64,000 nucleotides of DNA from Leptolyngbya sp. BC1307 (GCF_002286735.1 NZ_NRTA01000001.1:230698-294697); one strand, 5' to 3'. Shown: positions 54,101-63,101, counted from the first letter of the stretch. Translations and numbers: made by a program. The notes: generated by a model not told the origin, from the letters alone.

Positions 54101-55120
54101 TTATGGAGTGCGGTCGTTGCCATTTTTAGCGCGATCGCCAAACCCCGTAAATGGCCAAGCCAGATCCCAAAACAGCTGCTGCTCTCCCTCGTGTTGCCAG
54201 TAGACCTGACTGCCGGACGTTACCATCCCAATCGACTCGCAGGCTAGCCCCTGAGCAACAAACATCTCTCGCACCTGAGCCACATTTTCAGGCGGTACGC
54301 TCAGCAAAAAACCAAAGCTAGGAAAGCTAATCAGCCACTTATGCCAGGTAGCTTCTACCGGATGTGGCACCTGATCAAGATTGAGACTTGCGCCACAGCC
54401 CGACGCCTCAGTCAGCATCAACAGCGTTCCGGCTAGGCCGCCCATGCTGATATCTTTTCCCGCGTGAACTAACCCAGTCTCAGCCAGTTGCGGCAACAGG
54501 TCTAACTGCGCTCTAAGCTGGCCAGGATCAGCCTCAGTCGCCGCATTCCAAAAGGGATAATCGCCGTAATACTGACCGGCCAAATTTACCACCATCACCA
54601 GCTGATCACCCGGCTGCGCGTCAAAGCTGGTGATGAGGGAGCGCGATCGCCCCAAAATCGAAACCGCTAGGCCGGTGTAGGAACTATGGCAGTTGGTATG
54701 TCCGCCAACAATTGGCACGCCGTAAGCTTGAGCTGCTGCCTGCATTCCTTCCCACAGCAGTTTGCTCTTGCTGGGCGATTTACTCCACAGCGCATCAACG
54801 ACTGCAATCGGTACCCCGCCCATCGCAGCGACATCCGAGATATTCACCATGATTGCGCACCAGCCCGCAAACCACGGATCTTGTTCCACTAGCTGCGGCC
54901 AAATGCCCTCCGCCGCCAGCAGCAGATAGCCCTCGCCATCAGGAATCGCCGCGCAGTCGTCACCCAGGCGAATCGGCGCAGCATCTCGACCCTGCACATA
55001 TTGACCAATAGCCTTTGCTGCCGTTTGAATATCTTGCTTTTGTAAAATGCTCAAGGAAGTCTGCAGAGAGGCAATCAAGTCAGAAAGGACGGCAGCCTTA
55101 GGCATGTTAGTCATGACCAT
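54101..55120 (-). CDS. AIR-synthase-related protein, sll0787 family (Nit1C cluster)
   Basis: 339 residues with the PurM/AIR synthase fold. IRLGDDCAAIPDGEGYLLLA matches the Gly-Asp-Asp nucleotide-binding start of PurM-like enzymes; MVNISDVAAMGGVPIAVVDA and VPIVGGHTNCHSSYTGLAVS follow; KDISMGGLAGTLLMLTEASG is the C-terminal domain signature. The family ATP-dependently activates a carbonyl oxygen; substrate in this cluster is unknown. The ATG overlaps the GNAT stop (TGATG at 55120). Confidence 0.9.
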   Translation of the reverse strand: MVMTNMPKAAVLSDLIASLQTSLSILQKQDIQTAAKAIGQYVQGRDAAPIRLGDDCAAIPDGEGYLLLAAEGIWPQLVEQDPWFAGWCAIMVNISDVAAMGGVPIAVVDALWSKSPSKSKLLWEGMQAAAQAYGVPIVGGHTNCHSSYTGLAVSILGRSRSLITSFDAQPGDQLVMVVNLAGQYYGDYPFWNAATEADPGQLRAQLDLLPQLAETGLVHAGKDISMGGLAGTLLMLTEASGCGASLNLDQVPHPVEATWHKWLISFPSFGFLLSVPPENVAQVREMFVAQGLACESIGMVTSGSQVYWQHEGEQQLFWDLAWPFTGFGDRAKNGNDRTP

Positions 55121-55638
55121 CAGGCTACTAACCCAATGGGTAGTGCCGGACGCTGCTGATCGCTAGGAGGATAGTAGTCTAGGTCGGCCTGCATCAGGTG
55201 ATGGGGTCGCTCTAGGATGTCTATTTCCTCAAGACTATCCCAGTGAAGTCGGGTAAAAAAGCGAACGTTTTGCAGCTGAACTGTAGCGAGAAATCGGTCG
55301 CATCCCCAAGTATTCGCCGTGGTCACCGCTTTTTGAATCAGCCCTTTGCCAATCCGCCAGCCGCGCCGAAAGTCAGGATGTACACCCAGGCGTCCGCCAT
55401 ACCAGAGCCGGGGGGCTTGTTCGTAAATTCTCACGACGCCGACGACTCGGCCTGGCTGATTGGGTTCGTGAGCGATCGCCACAATCGGATAAGAGCGCTC
55501 ATCAATCAAGTCTCGATCATGCTGTTCAAACAAACCCTGCTCTTCACAAAAGATCTGTTGTCTAAGCGTAAAATAATCAGTGATGTCCGCTTCTGAGAGC
55601 GCTAGCTGAAAGCTATAGGTTCGTTTAGGCGTTGTCAT
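55120..55638 (-). CDS. GNAT-family N-acetyltransferase, MSMEG_0567 N-terminal-domain type (Nit1C cluster)
   Basis: 172 residues. The GNAT fold reads FCEEQGLFEQHDRDLIDERS, VGVVRIYEQAPRLWYGGRLG, VHPDFRRGWRIGKGLIQKAV (acetyl-CoA-binding Gly/Arg loop) and FLATVQLQNVRFFTRLHWDS. In mycobacteria it is fused to the next domain; here it is a separate gene. Acceptor unknown. Coupled to the AIR-synthase-like gene by TGATG. Confidence 0.9.
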   Translation of the reverse strand: MTTPKRTYSFQLALSEADITDYFTLRQQIFCEEQGLFEQHDRDLIDERSYPIVAIAHEPNQPGRVVGVVRIYEQAPRLWYGGRLGVHPDFRRGWRIGKGLIQKAVTTANTWGCDRFLATVQLQNVRFFTRLHWDSLEEIDILERPHHLMQADLDYYPPSDQQRPALPIGLVA

Positions 55639-55652
55639 AGCAAAATTCGTAA

Positions 55653-56744
55653 TTAAGCCTCAAAACTGGAGAGAGCCGAACAAGCCCCGCACTTAGCGCA
55701 GCCCGCTTTGATGTCAGCAGACAGCAGATTAGCCTGCTTTAGCCGTGCGCCAATGGTTTGGTACAGGTCGAACATAAACGCACTATCGGGGGGTGATTGC
55801 CCTGCCAGCGGCGTGCCGACAATGGGCACAAACGGCACCACAAAGGGGTAAACGCCGATATCGATCAGGCGATCGCTGATCTCCAAAAGCGTCTCTTTAC
55901 TATCGCCCAGCCCCGCCAATAGATAGGTGCTCACTTGCCCCCGACCAAACACTTTTACTGCCGCTGCAAACGCTGCAAAGTAATAGCTCAGCGGCACTTT
56001 CGCCTTACCGGGCATAATTCGCGCCCTGACTGTCGGATCTGCCGCCTCCAGGTGCATGCCTAAGCTATCAACGCCCGCCGTCCGCAGCCGCTCAAACCAG
56101 CGAAAGTCATTGGGCGGCTCACACTGTGCTTGAATTGGCAAGTCTCTCACCCGAGCGCGAATTGCTCGCGCACAGTCCGTCAAATACGCGGCACCCCGAT
56201 CTGTCGTATTCGGCGTGCCAGTAGTCATAATCATATTCTCAACGCCGTCTAGCCGCACCGCTGCTTCAGCGACTTCGGCGAGCTGCTCCGGCGTCTTCTG
56301 GGCAATGGTTTTTCCGGCGTCAAGCGATTGGCCAATGGCGCAAAACTGGCAGGCAGTTTTTCTATTTTCGTAGCGAATGCAGGTTTGTAAGACGGTGGTT
56401 GCCAGCACATTGTGGCTATGCAGCAGCGCGATCTGCCAGTAAGGAATGCCCTCGGTCGTTTGCAGGCTGTAAAATTGGGGCTGCTTGGGAAAGTCGATGG
56501 AGGCAACCGTTTTGCCATCGTGGGTCAGGGTGGATTTACCGGTGGTGCGATCGCGCCCAACCGCATAGGGAGAACTCGCCGCTCCATCTGTATATACCGG
56601 CACCATCACCGTCGTCCCGCCCACTGTCACCGCTTTGTGGTCAGAAGGGCCAGCGCCCCCTTGACGACCCAATGCGCCAACGGTGTCAACAACCAGGTTA
56701 AGTCCTTGCGTTTGTAGTTCAGTGATGACCTGTTGTTGATTCAT
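55653..56744 (-). CDS. Radical SAM protein, MSMEG_0568 family (Nit1C cluster)
   Basis: 363 residues. The [4Fe-4S]/SAM cluster is in TCIRYENRKTACQFCAIGQ: the first Cys is nine residues from the second, longer than the classic CxxxCxxC, which is typical of this family. SAM-binding elements MIMTTGTPNTTDRG and LGMHLEAADPTVRARIMPGK follow. A C-terminal CAKCGACS motif suggests an extra metal site. The reaction is unknown. It lies 3 bp after the nitrilase gene and 15 bp before the GNAT gene. Confidence 0.92.
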   Translation of the reverse strand: MNQQQVITELQTQGLNLVVDTVGALGRQGGAGPSDHKAVTVGGTTVMVPVYTDGAASSPYAVGRDRTTGKSTLTHDGKTVASIDFPKQPQFYSLQTTEGIPYWQIALLHSHNVLATTVLQTCIRYENRKTACQFCAIGQSLDAGKTIAQKTPEQLAEVAEAAVRLDGVENMIMTTGTPNTTDRGAAYLTDCARAIRARVRDLPIQAQCEPPNDFRWFERLRTAGVDSLGMHLEAADPTVRARIMPGKAKVPLSYYFAAFAAAVKVFGRGQVSTYLLAGLGDSKETLLEISDRLIDIGVYPFVVPFVPIVGTPLAGQSPPDSAFMFDLYQTIGARLKQANLLSADIKAGCAKCGACSALSSFEA

Positions 56745-56747
56745 AGA

Positions 56748-57797
56748 TTAAGAGAGAAGAGAGGGAAGCTCTTGATCGGGCTGAGGGATGAGATCGGGCG
56801 GGGAAGAGGCGACTACAGCTTCTTCAAAACCGGCTCCAAGAGCAGTTTCGGCGGGGAGCTTGTCGCTGGCAGACATTATTGTCGTATAGGCACGATTATT
56901 GACCTGAAGCTGAAATAAATCGGGGCGAGCGTAGTGACCGACTGAGTCCATCATGCGCTTGCGCTTGGTGATGAGAGAGAAGTCAAGATCGGCGATCGCC
57001 ATGCCCTCCCCCTCACAGATCGGCTCACATAAATGCACGCTCTCAGGGCTAATAATTGCCGTATAGCACCCGCCCTGCAGCACCTTTTGCAAGCCTTCAT
57101 TCGGCGCAATCTGAGCGATCTGTTCCGCCGTTAGCCAACCGGTTGCACTGACGACAAAACATCCCGACTCCAGAGCGTGATGGCGCAACGTTACCTCTGT
57201 TTGTTCAGAGAAGATATTGCCAACCATAGAGCCCGGAAACTGAGCGCAGTGAATCTGCTCATGCGCTGCCATCAGGCTGTAGCGGGCCAGCGGGTTGTAA
57301 TGCTCCCAGCAGGCCAGTGCCCCTACCCTGCCCACAGCCGTATCACAAGCCTTTAGCCCCGCGCCATCCCCCTGACCCCAAACCATCCGCTCATGGTAGG
57401 TGGGTGTCACCTTACGACGCTTGAGCAGGCAGCTACCGTCAGCATCAAAGATTAACTGGGTATTGTAAAGAGAGCCATGGTCTCGCTCATTCACGCCCAG
57501 CACAATCACCATTTGGTGCGTCTTAGCCGCCCGGCTAACCGCTTCAGTCACCGGGCCAGGGACGGTCACGGCTTCCTCATAGAGCTTCATATGCTCTTTT
57601 CCCATAAGCACCGCTGGCAGCACAAAAGAGAAATAAGGGTAGTAAGGCACAAACGTCTCTGGAAAAACAACCAGCTCCGCACCTGCTTTTGCCGCGTCCT
57701 CAATCGCCTGCAACACTTTTTCCATCGTGCCCGACTGACTGTGTAGCACAGGCGCAATTTGTACAGCGGCAGCTCTTACCGTTCGAGCATAGTCCAT
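56748..57797 (-). CDS. Nitrilase, Nit6803/sll0784 family (Nit1C cluster)
   Basis: 349 residues, carbon-nitrogen hydrolase fold. Catalytic Glu in [14 protein letters not shown], Lys in [15 protein letters not shown] and nucleophile Cys in [17 protein letters not shown] are all present. It hydrolyses a nitrile to acid plus ammonia in the cytosol. In the Nit1C context of Pseudomonas it has been linked to growth on cyanide. It is the second gene of the reverse-strand operon, 42 bp after the small sll0783 homologue. Confidence 0.95.
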   Translation of the reverse strand: MDYARTVRAAAVQIAPVLHSQSGTMEKVLQAIEDAAKAGAELVVFPETFVPYYPYFSFVLPAVLMGKEHMKLYEEAVTVPGPVTEAVSRAAKTHQMVIVLGVNERDHGSLYNTQLIFDADGSCLLKRRKVTPTYHERMVWGQGDGAGLKACDTAVGRVGALACWEHYNPLARYSLMAAHEQIHCAQFPGSMVGNIFSEQTEVTLRHHALESGCFVVSATGWLTAEQIAQIAPNEGLQKVLQGGCYTAIISPESVHLCEPICEGEGMAIADLDFSLITKRKRMMDSVGHYARPDLFQLQVNNRAYTTIMSASDKLPAETALGAGFEEAVVASSPPDLIPQPDQELPSLLS

Positions 57798-57839
57798 GAG
57801 AAAGCCTCTCTCCCCAGCTTGTTCTGCCCCCAGATTGTT

Positions 57840-58322
57840 CTACATAGTCCAGGTATCGAGAATAAAGGCATTCTCTTTACGGTGCATAAGAACAATGTCC
57901 AGCACGTCTAGCGGGCTGATGGGCTTAATGCCAGGAATCAGAGAGGGCTCGCCGTGGCCATAGAGTGCCTGCAAAGCAAACCGGCAGGCATAGACCTTGC
58001 CCCCATCTTCGATGATTTTAACCAATCGATTGTTCATCGCCAGATGGCCAGGAAAAGCTTCGTCATTCAGCTTGGGGAAGCCTCGCTGTACGCCTAATGT
58101 TACGCCAGGACCATAGAGCAGCACCGACGTGTCAAATCCTTTGCTCATCAGGCGGCTCACCTGCAAAAGATTGACCAGACCAATCGATCCTTCAAAGGCG
58201 ACTGTATGGAAAGTAACAAGGGCTTTCTCTCCCGGGTCGGCCTGAACATCAGGAAATACTTTCTCTTCGTAATCTACAAAAAAATCGCCTGCCTTGTGCG
58301 CGGCGGTGGTTACTTCAGGCAT
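57840..58322 (-). CDS. MSMEG_0572/sll0783 family nitrogen-starvation response protein (Nit1C cluster)
   Basis: 160 residues, DsrE-like small fold: [60 protein letters not shown] and a C-terminal [16 protein letters not shown]. The homologue Sll0783 of Synechocystis is induced by nitrogen starvation and needed for normal polyhydroxybutyrate accumulation. It is the first gene of the operon; ATG 58322 has GGGAGT upstream and an NtcA-type promoter beyond. Biochemical role unknown. Confidence 0.92.
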   Translation of the reverse strand: MPEVTTAAHKAGDFFVDYEEKVFPDVQADPGEKALVTFHTVAFEGSIGLVNLLQVSRLMSKGFDTSVLLYGPGVTLGVQRGFPKLNDEAFPGHLAMNNRLVKIIEDGGKVYACRFALQALYGHGEPSLIPGIKPISPLDVLDIVLMHRKENAFILDTWTM

Positions 58323-58354
58323 CTAAATTCACTCCCAAGTGATGAGCTGAGTAC

Positions 58355-58396
58355 AGGTTATGAGGTCAACAATTGACTGCTTGTATCTGTTGTTAC
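58355..58396 (-). promoter_or_regulatory. NtcA-type promoter of the Nit1C operon
   Basis: A perfect NtcA box GTA-N8-TAC occupies 58383-58396. On the reverse strand it is followed after exactly 22 nt by TAACCT (58360-58355), fitting the TAN3T -10 box. This is the class II NtcA-activated layout (box centred near -41.5). The predicted start site, about 58348, leaves a ~25-nt leader with the ribosome-binding site. No matching -10 lies at that distance on the forward side. Confidence 0.8.
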
Positions 58397-58587
58397 AAAG
58401 CCATAAAGCCTGACGGTTGGGACAGCGCGGTTCATATCGGCACCTGTACAAAAAGTCAGGTCGGTCGCTGTCAGGCGAAGCTATTCTGCCATCAAACCGG
58501 CAGCTATCCCTGTCCATAAAGCGAGACTTAGCGCTCTAGTAACAGCGTATACAAGCGGCTTTAGATCTCCCGCTTATCGTGAAGACC

Positions 58588-59904
58588 ATGAAGGATCAAT
58601 CTGTTTGCACCAGTAGCACTATGCAGTCACATTTTCCGGTTGTTATTGTCGGGGGTGGCCAGGCGGGGCTATCTGTCAGCTACTGCTTAAAGCAAAAAAA
58701 TATTGACAGCATTATCTTTGAGAAAGACAGTGTCGCTCACTCGTGGCGTTCTAAACGATGGGATTCGTTTTGTTTGGTGACGCCTAACTGGCAGTGTATG
58801 CTGCCGGGCCATCCCTATGCTGGCGGCGACCCTCACGGCTTTATGCAGCGGGACGAGATTGTTCACTATGTGGAGAGCTATGCTGAGTCTTTTCAGCCCA
58901 AGCTCAAGACCGGGGTAGCGGTTTTAAAGGTGCGCAGGCGTGACGCTGAGAGAGTGTTTGAAGTGGTTACGTCGGCTGGCACCTATACAGCCAATCAAGT
59001 CGTGATTGCTACCGGTGGCTACCATACGCCCAAGGTGCCGAGAATGGCTGAGCGGTTGCCTAAAAGCGTGGTTCAGCTGCATTCTTCGGCGTATAAGAAT
59101 CCGGAGTCGCTGGGCGACCGGGCCGTGATGATCGTCGGCACAGGGCAGTCGGGCTGTCAGATTGCTGAAGATTTGCACTTGGCAGGTAAGCAGGTGCATT
59201 TGTGTGTGGGCGGGGCCCCGCGATCGCCGCGCACCTATCGCGGCAAAGACGTGGTCGATTGGCTAGATCAGATGGGTTACTACGACATGCCCATTGACGA
59301 ACATCCGCAAAAAGAGTCGGTCAGGAGTAAGCGAAATCACTATGTCACCGGTCGCGGCGGTGGGCGCGAGATTGACCTACGACAGTTTCACCTAGAGGGT
59401 ATGCAGCTCTACGGCAAACTCAAAACTATTAACGGCAACCAGCTCGAATTTCAAACCGATCTGAAGCAAAATCTTGACCAGGCTGACGATGTGGCCGAAA
59501 GCATTAAGCGCACCATCGATGGCTATATCCAAAAGCATCAGATAGATGCGCCGACAGAGCCGCCTTACCATCCTGTTTGGGAGCCGGAGACTGAGCCCTC
59601 AACTCTGGATTTGGAAGCGGCCAATATTGGAGCAGTAATCTGGTCTACGGGCTATCACACAGACTTTAGCTGGATAGAAATTCCGGCCTTTGATGGCAAG
59701 GGTTATCCGGGTCATGAGCGGGGGGTGAGCGCGATCGCCGGTCTTTACTTCTTGGGGTTGCCCTGGCTCTACACTTGGGGATCTGCTCGCTTTTCGGGCA
59801 TTGCCCGCGATGCTAATCACATAGCAGACTGCATTGCGCTCAAACATAAGCTGCTGCCTGACCATGCGGCTAAAGCCGTCAACGCAGTAGCACTGGGTTC
59901 ATAG
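58588..59904 (+). CDS. Flavin-dependent oxidoreductase, MSMEG_0569 family (Nit1C cluster)
   Basis: 438 residues from ATG 58588; GTG 58579 and ATG 58621 are alternatives. FAD site VVIVGGGQAGLSVSYCLKQK; KRWDSFCLVTPNWQCMLPGH and PYAGGDPHGFMQRDEI are family-specific; a second nucleotide site MIVGTGQSGCQIAEDLHL fits NADPH; VIWSTGYHTDFSWI is the ATG-type C-terminal motif. Class B flavoprotein monooxygenase-like. Divergently transcribed from the nitrilase operon across a 255-bp region. Confidence 0.92.
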   Translation: MKDQSVCTSSTMQSHFPVVIVGGGQAGLSVSYCLKQKNIDSIIFEKDSVAHSWRSKRWDSFCLVTPNWQCMLPGHPYAGGDPHGFMQRDEIVHYVESYAESFQPKLKTGVAVLKVRRRDAERVFEVVTSAGTYTANQVVIATGGYHTPKVPRMAERLPKSVVQLHSSAYKNPESLGDRAVMIVGTGQSGCQIAEDLHLAGKQVHLCVGGAPRSPRTYRGKDVVDWLDQMGYYDMPIDEHPQKESVRSKRNHYVTGRGGGREIDLRQFHLEGMQLYGKLKTINGNQLEFQTDLKQNLDQADDVAESIKRTIDGYIQKHQIDAPTEPPYHPVWEPETEPSTLDLEAANIGAVIWSTGYHTDFSWIEIPAFDGKGYPGHERGVSAIAGLYFLGLPWLYTWGSARFSGIARDANHIADCIALKHKLLPDHAAKAVNAVALGS

Positions 59905-60033
59905 CCGCCAGCCTAATCACAGTCAGCCAATAATAGTCAGCCAATAACAGCAAGTGAGTTAAGCGATACAGCCACTGCGCTTAGAAAGCGTTAGGGTCAG
60001 GAGAGATCGAGAAATCGCTTACTGAGGCGGCGT

Positions 60034-61089
60034 ATGGATGTTTCTGTCATTGGGGCTAGCGGTGACTGCGGACGGGAGATTGTCTCGCGGCTGATTGCGC
60101 TAAGGGCACTGATGCCAACGGAGCGCCTACAGCTCGTCGGGCGGGCCAGCGGGCGCAGCAGCCAGATTCTCTACGGGCTGTGCAGTGACCTGAGCGATGC
60201 CTACGCCGAAAAAGCGCCGATGCTCGATGTGGCGCTGGCCCCCGAAGATATTGTGGCAGATGTCATTGTCATGGCGGCAGGTGCGACCGTAGGCGGCGAA
60301 ACAGTCTCGCGCAAACAGCTTTCGGCGACTAATCTGCCGATTTTTGAAACCTACGCGCGGGCGATCGCTCAGCATGGCTACGGCCACGAAGTCGTCATTA
60401 TTGTCACCAACCCAGTGGAGCTAGCGGTAGAAGTTTTTAGCCGTCATCTAGGGCGGCATCGCGTGATTGGCGTCGGGGCTTACTCCGACTCACTGCGCTT
60501 TCGGCGAGAGATTGCTGCCGATTTAGGCGTGCGCCGTCAGCTCGTGCAGGGCTTTATCGTCGGTGAACATGGTGAAGGCATGGTGCCCCTGTGGAGCAGC
60601 GTCAAAATTCATGGGATGACGGCAAACGAGCTGACTAACGCTCGCAGGCAGCTACAGCGCGATCGCACTGTCAGCCGGTTCCCTGAGGAAGTCGCCGCCG
60701 CCAAGGAAGTCGTGGTGGGCCATCTCAAGCAGGAAAAAATTCAGGAAGCCTACCACTATGTCGATAGCCTGCCGCCGGATCTGCGGGTGGTCGTAAAACC
60801 TTTTGTTACCCATGTATCAGGCGCTAAGACCATTTACGCCACAGCGAATGTCACCACCGATCTGGTGCAAAACCTGCTAGAAGGGCGAGAGATGGTGGTC
60901 TCCGGGCAGGTACAGCTAGACGGTGAATTTTATGGGATTCGATCGCCCTTTGGCGTCCCCATTGTGGTCACCCCCTTTGGCTGGACGCAAGTAGTCCCAT
61001 TACAGCTATGGGCTGAAGAAGCCGATCTGCTGCAAAAGATGGCTGATCAACTCAACTCGCGACTCAAAGAGGACTTACACAGTGGCTGA
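60034..61089 (+). CDS. Lactate/malate dehydrogenase-like protein
   Basis: 351 residues. NAD-binding Rossmann start VSVIGASGDCGREIVSRLI (GxSGxxG), DVIVMAAGATVGG, IIVTNPVELAVEVF, the substrate-loop IGVGAYSDSLRFRREIA with the Asp/Arg pair, and the catalytic-His block VGEHGEGMVPLW. Length is a little above usual LDH/MDH (310-330). Substrate class cannot be fixed: the active-site loop SRKQLSATNLP lacks an obvious pair of Arg. Its last 8 bp overlap the ACT-domain gene, so the two are co-translated. Confidence 0.8.
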   Translation: MDVSVIGASGDCGREIVSRLIALRALMPTERLQLVGRASGRSSQILYGLCSDLSDAYAEKAPMLDVALAPEDIVADVIVMAAGATVGGETVSRKQLSATNLPIFETYARAIAQHGYGHEVVIIVTNPVELAVEVFSRHLGRHRVIGVGAYSDSLRFRREIAADLGVRRQLVQGFIVGEHGEGMVPLWSSVKIHGMTANELTNARRQLQRDRTVSRFPEEVAAAKEVVVGHLKQEKIQEAYHYVDSLPPDLRVVVKPFVTHVSGAKTIYATANVTTDLVQNLLEGREMVVSGQVQLDGEFYGIRSPFGVPIVVTPFGWTQVVPLQLWAEEADLLQKMADQLNSRLKEDLHSG

Positions 61090-61618
61090 GAAGACAGATG
61101 AGAAGACGACTCCCCCCAATGAGACTGTCCCCAGTGAGACTGTCCCCAGTGAGACTGCTCGGCGCTGGATTTTTGTTGTGCGCGTCTTAGACAAGCCCGG
61201 CACGTTAACCGCCGCTGCCGCCGTTTTTTCTAATCGGGGCGTCTCTCTAGAGAGCATTTTGGGCAGCGGCATTGGCGCGACGGCCATCGAAGACGGTCGG
61301 CTAATTCTCAACTTTCAGGCGACTGCGCCCAAGCAAGCGCTGCTGCACCGGGCGCTAGAGCGACTACCCTATACTTTTCGGGTCGATGCCTATGCCTATG
61401 ACGACCCCAAGCTCAGAGCGATCGCCATTGCCAGACTCAGCACCAGCACTAAGTTACTCAGCGACGACGACAGCTACTCAGTCGAAACCATTGCCCAAAA
61501 CGGCAGTGAACGCACCGTCATGTTCAATGGGACGCCGCTGGCGGTGGAGGCGGCGATCGCTCAGTTCCGCCAGCACAATCAGCTCAACGATGTCGTCATG
61601 TCCTACATCGCCATCTAA
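61082..61618 (+). CDS. ACT-domain regulatory protein
   Basis: 178 residues from GTG 61082, overlapping the upstream stop by 8 bp. After a polar N-terminus made of in-frame repeats (ETVPSETVPSETA) comes an ACT domain (~28-105): IFVVRVLDKPGTLTAAAAVF, SNRGVSLESILGSG, GRLILNFQATAPKQALLHRA. A second ACT-like half (~110-175) ends MSYIAI. ACT domains bind amino acids or other small ligands and regulate partner enzymes; the likely partner is the dehydrogenase-like protein upstream (inference). Its stop overlaps the gdmH stop by 4 bp. Confidence 0.75.
   Translation: MAEKTDEKTTPPNETVPSETVPSETARRWIFVVRVLDKPGTLTAAAAVFSNRGVSLESILGSGIGATAIEDGRLILNFQATAPKQALLHRALERLPYTFRVDAYAYDDPKLRAIAIARLSTSTKLLSDDDSYSVETIAQNGSERTVMFNGTPLAVEAAIAQFRQHNQLNDVVMSYIAI
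61121..61157 (+). repeat. 15-bp tandem repeat in the ACT-domain gene
   Basis: GAGACTGTCCCCAGT occurs twice (61121-61135, 61136-61150) plus a partial third copy. It is in frame and codes for the ETVPS repeats near the N-terminus. Confidence 0.85.
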
Positions 61619-62820
61619 GACCAGGCTTCATCTACATTCATATTGGCTTCTTCATGAATATAGTCTGGCTTGCGCTGACGCGGCAGTTGACCCGAGAGGA
61701 CTAAATGAGCCATCGCATCGCAAATGACCCGAGTAGCCATCAGCGCGGTCATATCGCTGACATCATAAGGCGGCGACACTTCGACCACTTCTATGCCGCA
61801 GACCGGCGCTTTAGCGACAATCTTCCCCAGCAAATAGAGCGCTTCACGCGGCAGCAGTCCGCCCGGCTCAGGCCAACCCGTTCCCGGCACAAATCCCGCA
61901 TCTATACAGTCAATATCAAAGCTAATCCAAACGCAGTCGGTGCCATCTAAAGCTCGATCCAGGGCAAAGTCCACCGCCGCGTCCATGCCCATATCCATAA
62001 TGTCGGTCACCGTCAGGATATTGGTCGCCCGCTCCCGGCAAACCTTAACGCCCGGACGAGGCACCTGCCAACCGCCGATGCCCAACTGCACCAAATTTTT
62101 AGCAGGCGCATTGGCCATATTCGTCGCATGAAACCAGGGACAGGTGTGCATCCGCTCATCTAGATCGGTTTCTTGCGTATCAACGTGGCGGTCGAAGTGA
62201 ATGATGCCGACTTTTTTGTCTCCTAAATGGCGGCAGATGCCGCGCACCGTGGGAAAGCCAATGGAGTGATCGCCGCCTAAGAGAATCGGGAAAGCGCCTG
62301 AGCTAAAGACATGGGCGACGCCCTTAGAAATCTGGTCGAATGACTTTTCGTTGTTACCCGGAATTGTAAAAATGTCACCCACATCACACAGCTTAATCTG
62401 CTCCCTGAGGTCAACACCCAGCTCAAAGTTATAGGGCGTGTACAGCGCCGAAATTTTGCGAATGCCCTGGGGGCCGAAGCGAGTGCCGGGGCGGTAGGTC
62501 GTGCCAGAGTCATGAGGCACGCCCACAATAGCCACATCGTAGTTACCGACCAACCGAACGTCCTCTACGTAGGGAGCCTTCATAAAGGTGTTGATGCCTG
62601 CATAGTGAGGCAATTCTCCTCGGGAGAAGGTAGAGATAGTGCGATCGCGAATACTCGCCGCCGCCTCTAATCCATAGGTCAATCCCTGATCGACTTCCTG
62701 CTGCCACCCGGTCAAGGGCAAATGGCTCTCTAGCTCCAGCGCTCGCTGGGCTTCGGATTGAGCATCTAAAGAGCCATCCGGGTTCTGGAATACAGGATCA
62801 TTAGAAGAGTCAGCTGTCAT
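61615..62820 (-). CDS. gdmH: Guanidine hydrolase (agmatinase/arginase fold, Sll1077/GdmH type)
   Basis: 401 residues, about 80 longer than agmatinases because of an N-terminal extension (LELESHLPLTGWQQEVDQGL, GLEAAASIRDRTISTFSRGE) typical of the Sll1077 group. Metal ligands of the ureohydrolase fold: LLGGDHSIGFPTV, IIHFDRHVDTQETDLDERMH (DxHxD with Arg for Ala) and SFDIDCIDAGFVPG. TMGWPEPGG-like GTGWPEPGGLLPREAL and VVEVSPPYDVSDMTA follow. Sll1077 is a Ni2+-dependent enzyme cleaving guanidine to urea and ammonia. A guanidine-I riboswitch immediately upstream supports the substrate. Nickel chaperones usually found nearby are not in the window. Confidence 0.93.
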   Translation of the reverse strand: MTADSSNDPVFQNPDGSLDAQSEAQRALELESHLPLTGWQQEVDQGLTYGLEAAASIRDRTISTFSRGELPHYAGINTFMKAPYVEDVRLVGNYDVAIVGVPHDSGTTYRPGTRFGPQGIRKISALYTPYNFELGVDLREQIKLCDVGDIFTIPGNNEKSFDQISKGVAHVFSSGAFPILLGGDHSIGFPTVRGICRHLGDKKVGIIHFDRHVDTQETDLDERMHTCPWFHATNMANAPAKNLVQLGIGGWQVPRPGVKVCRERATNILTVTDIMDMGMDAAVDFALDRALDGTDCVWISFDIDCIDAGFVPGTGWPEPGGLLPREALYLLGKIVAKAPVCGIEVVEVSPPYDVSDMTALMATRVICDAMAHLVLSGQLPRQRKPDYIHEEANMNVDEAWS

Positions 62821-62933
62821 GGAAAAGCCTCAAGTGTCACGGAGTCAAGTAGAGATGTTAAGGGAGATGTTCAAAAAAATATTAAATAAACCGTTACCTA
62901 TCAAAGCCTGATTATCTATGAAAAGAGCCCATT

Positions 62934-62994
62934 AAAAAAGCCAGAGAGAAACTAGAAGTGAGCGCCACTCCTAAAATTTCTCCCGGGCTTTTTT
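62934..62994 (-). terminator. Riboswitch-controlled terminator before gdmH
   Basis: On the reverse strand the 3' end of the aptamer, AAAAAAGCCCGGGAGAAA, can pair with TTTCTCTCTGGCTTTTTT (62951-62934), which ends in a run of six U. The pairing competes with the aptamer fold, as in transcription-controlling guanidine-I riboswitches: ligand binding would prevent termination. Confidence 0.75.
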
Positions 62995-63080
62995 CCCGCC
63001 GTGTAAGTTAGCCATAAAAGCTAACTCGACCTCTCTCGGACCAGACATCGCACGGATAAGCCCGACCGGAACCCTAGAAG
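62979..63080 (-). ncRNA. Guanidine-I (ykkC) riboswitch controlling gdmH
   Basis: The reverse strand shows the conserved ykkC blocks in order: CTAGGGTTCCGG (from 63077), GTCTGGTCCGAGAGAGG in the middle, a variable hairpin GTTAGC...GCTAAC, then ACACGGCGGGAAAAAAGCCC and GGGAGA. Spacing fits the family. gdmH starts 159 bp downstream. Expected to turn gdmH on when guanidine is bound. Confidence 0.93.
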
Positions 63081-63101
63081 TCTTATGTTGTAATGGGCAC
63101 T

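Noticed and set aside
61121..61157. The 15-bp repeat considered as a regulatory iteron
   Set aside because: It is in frame and within a coding region, encoding a simple polar repeat; no replication or partition genes are nearby.
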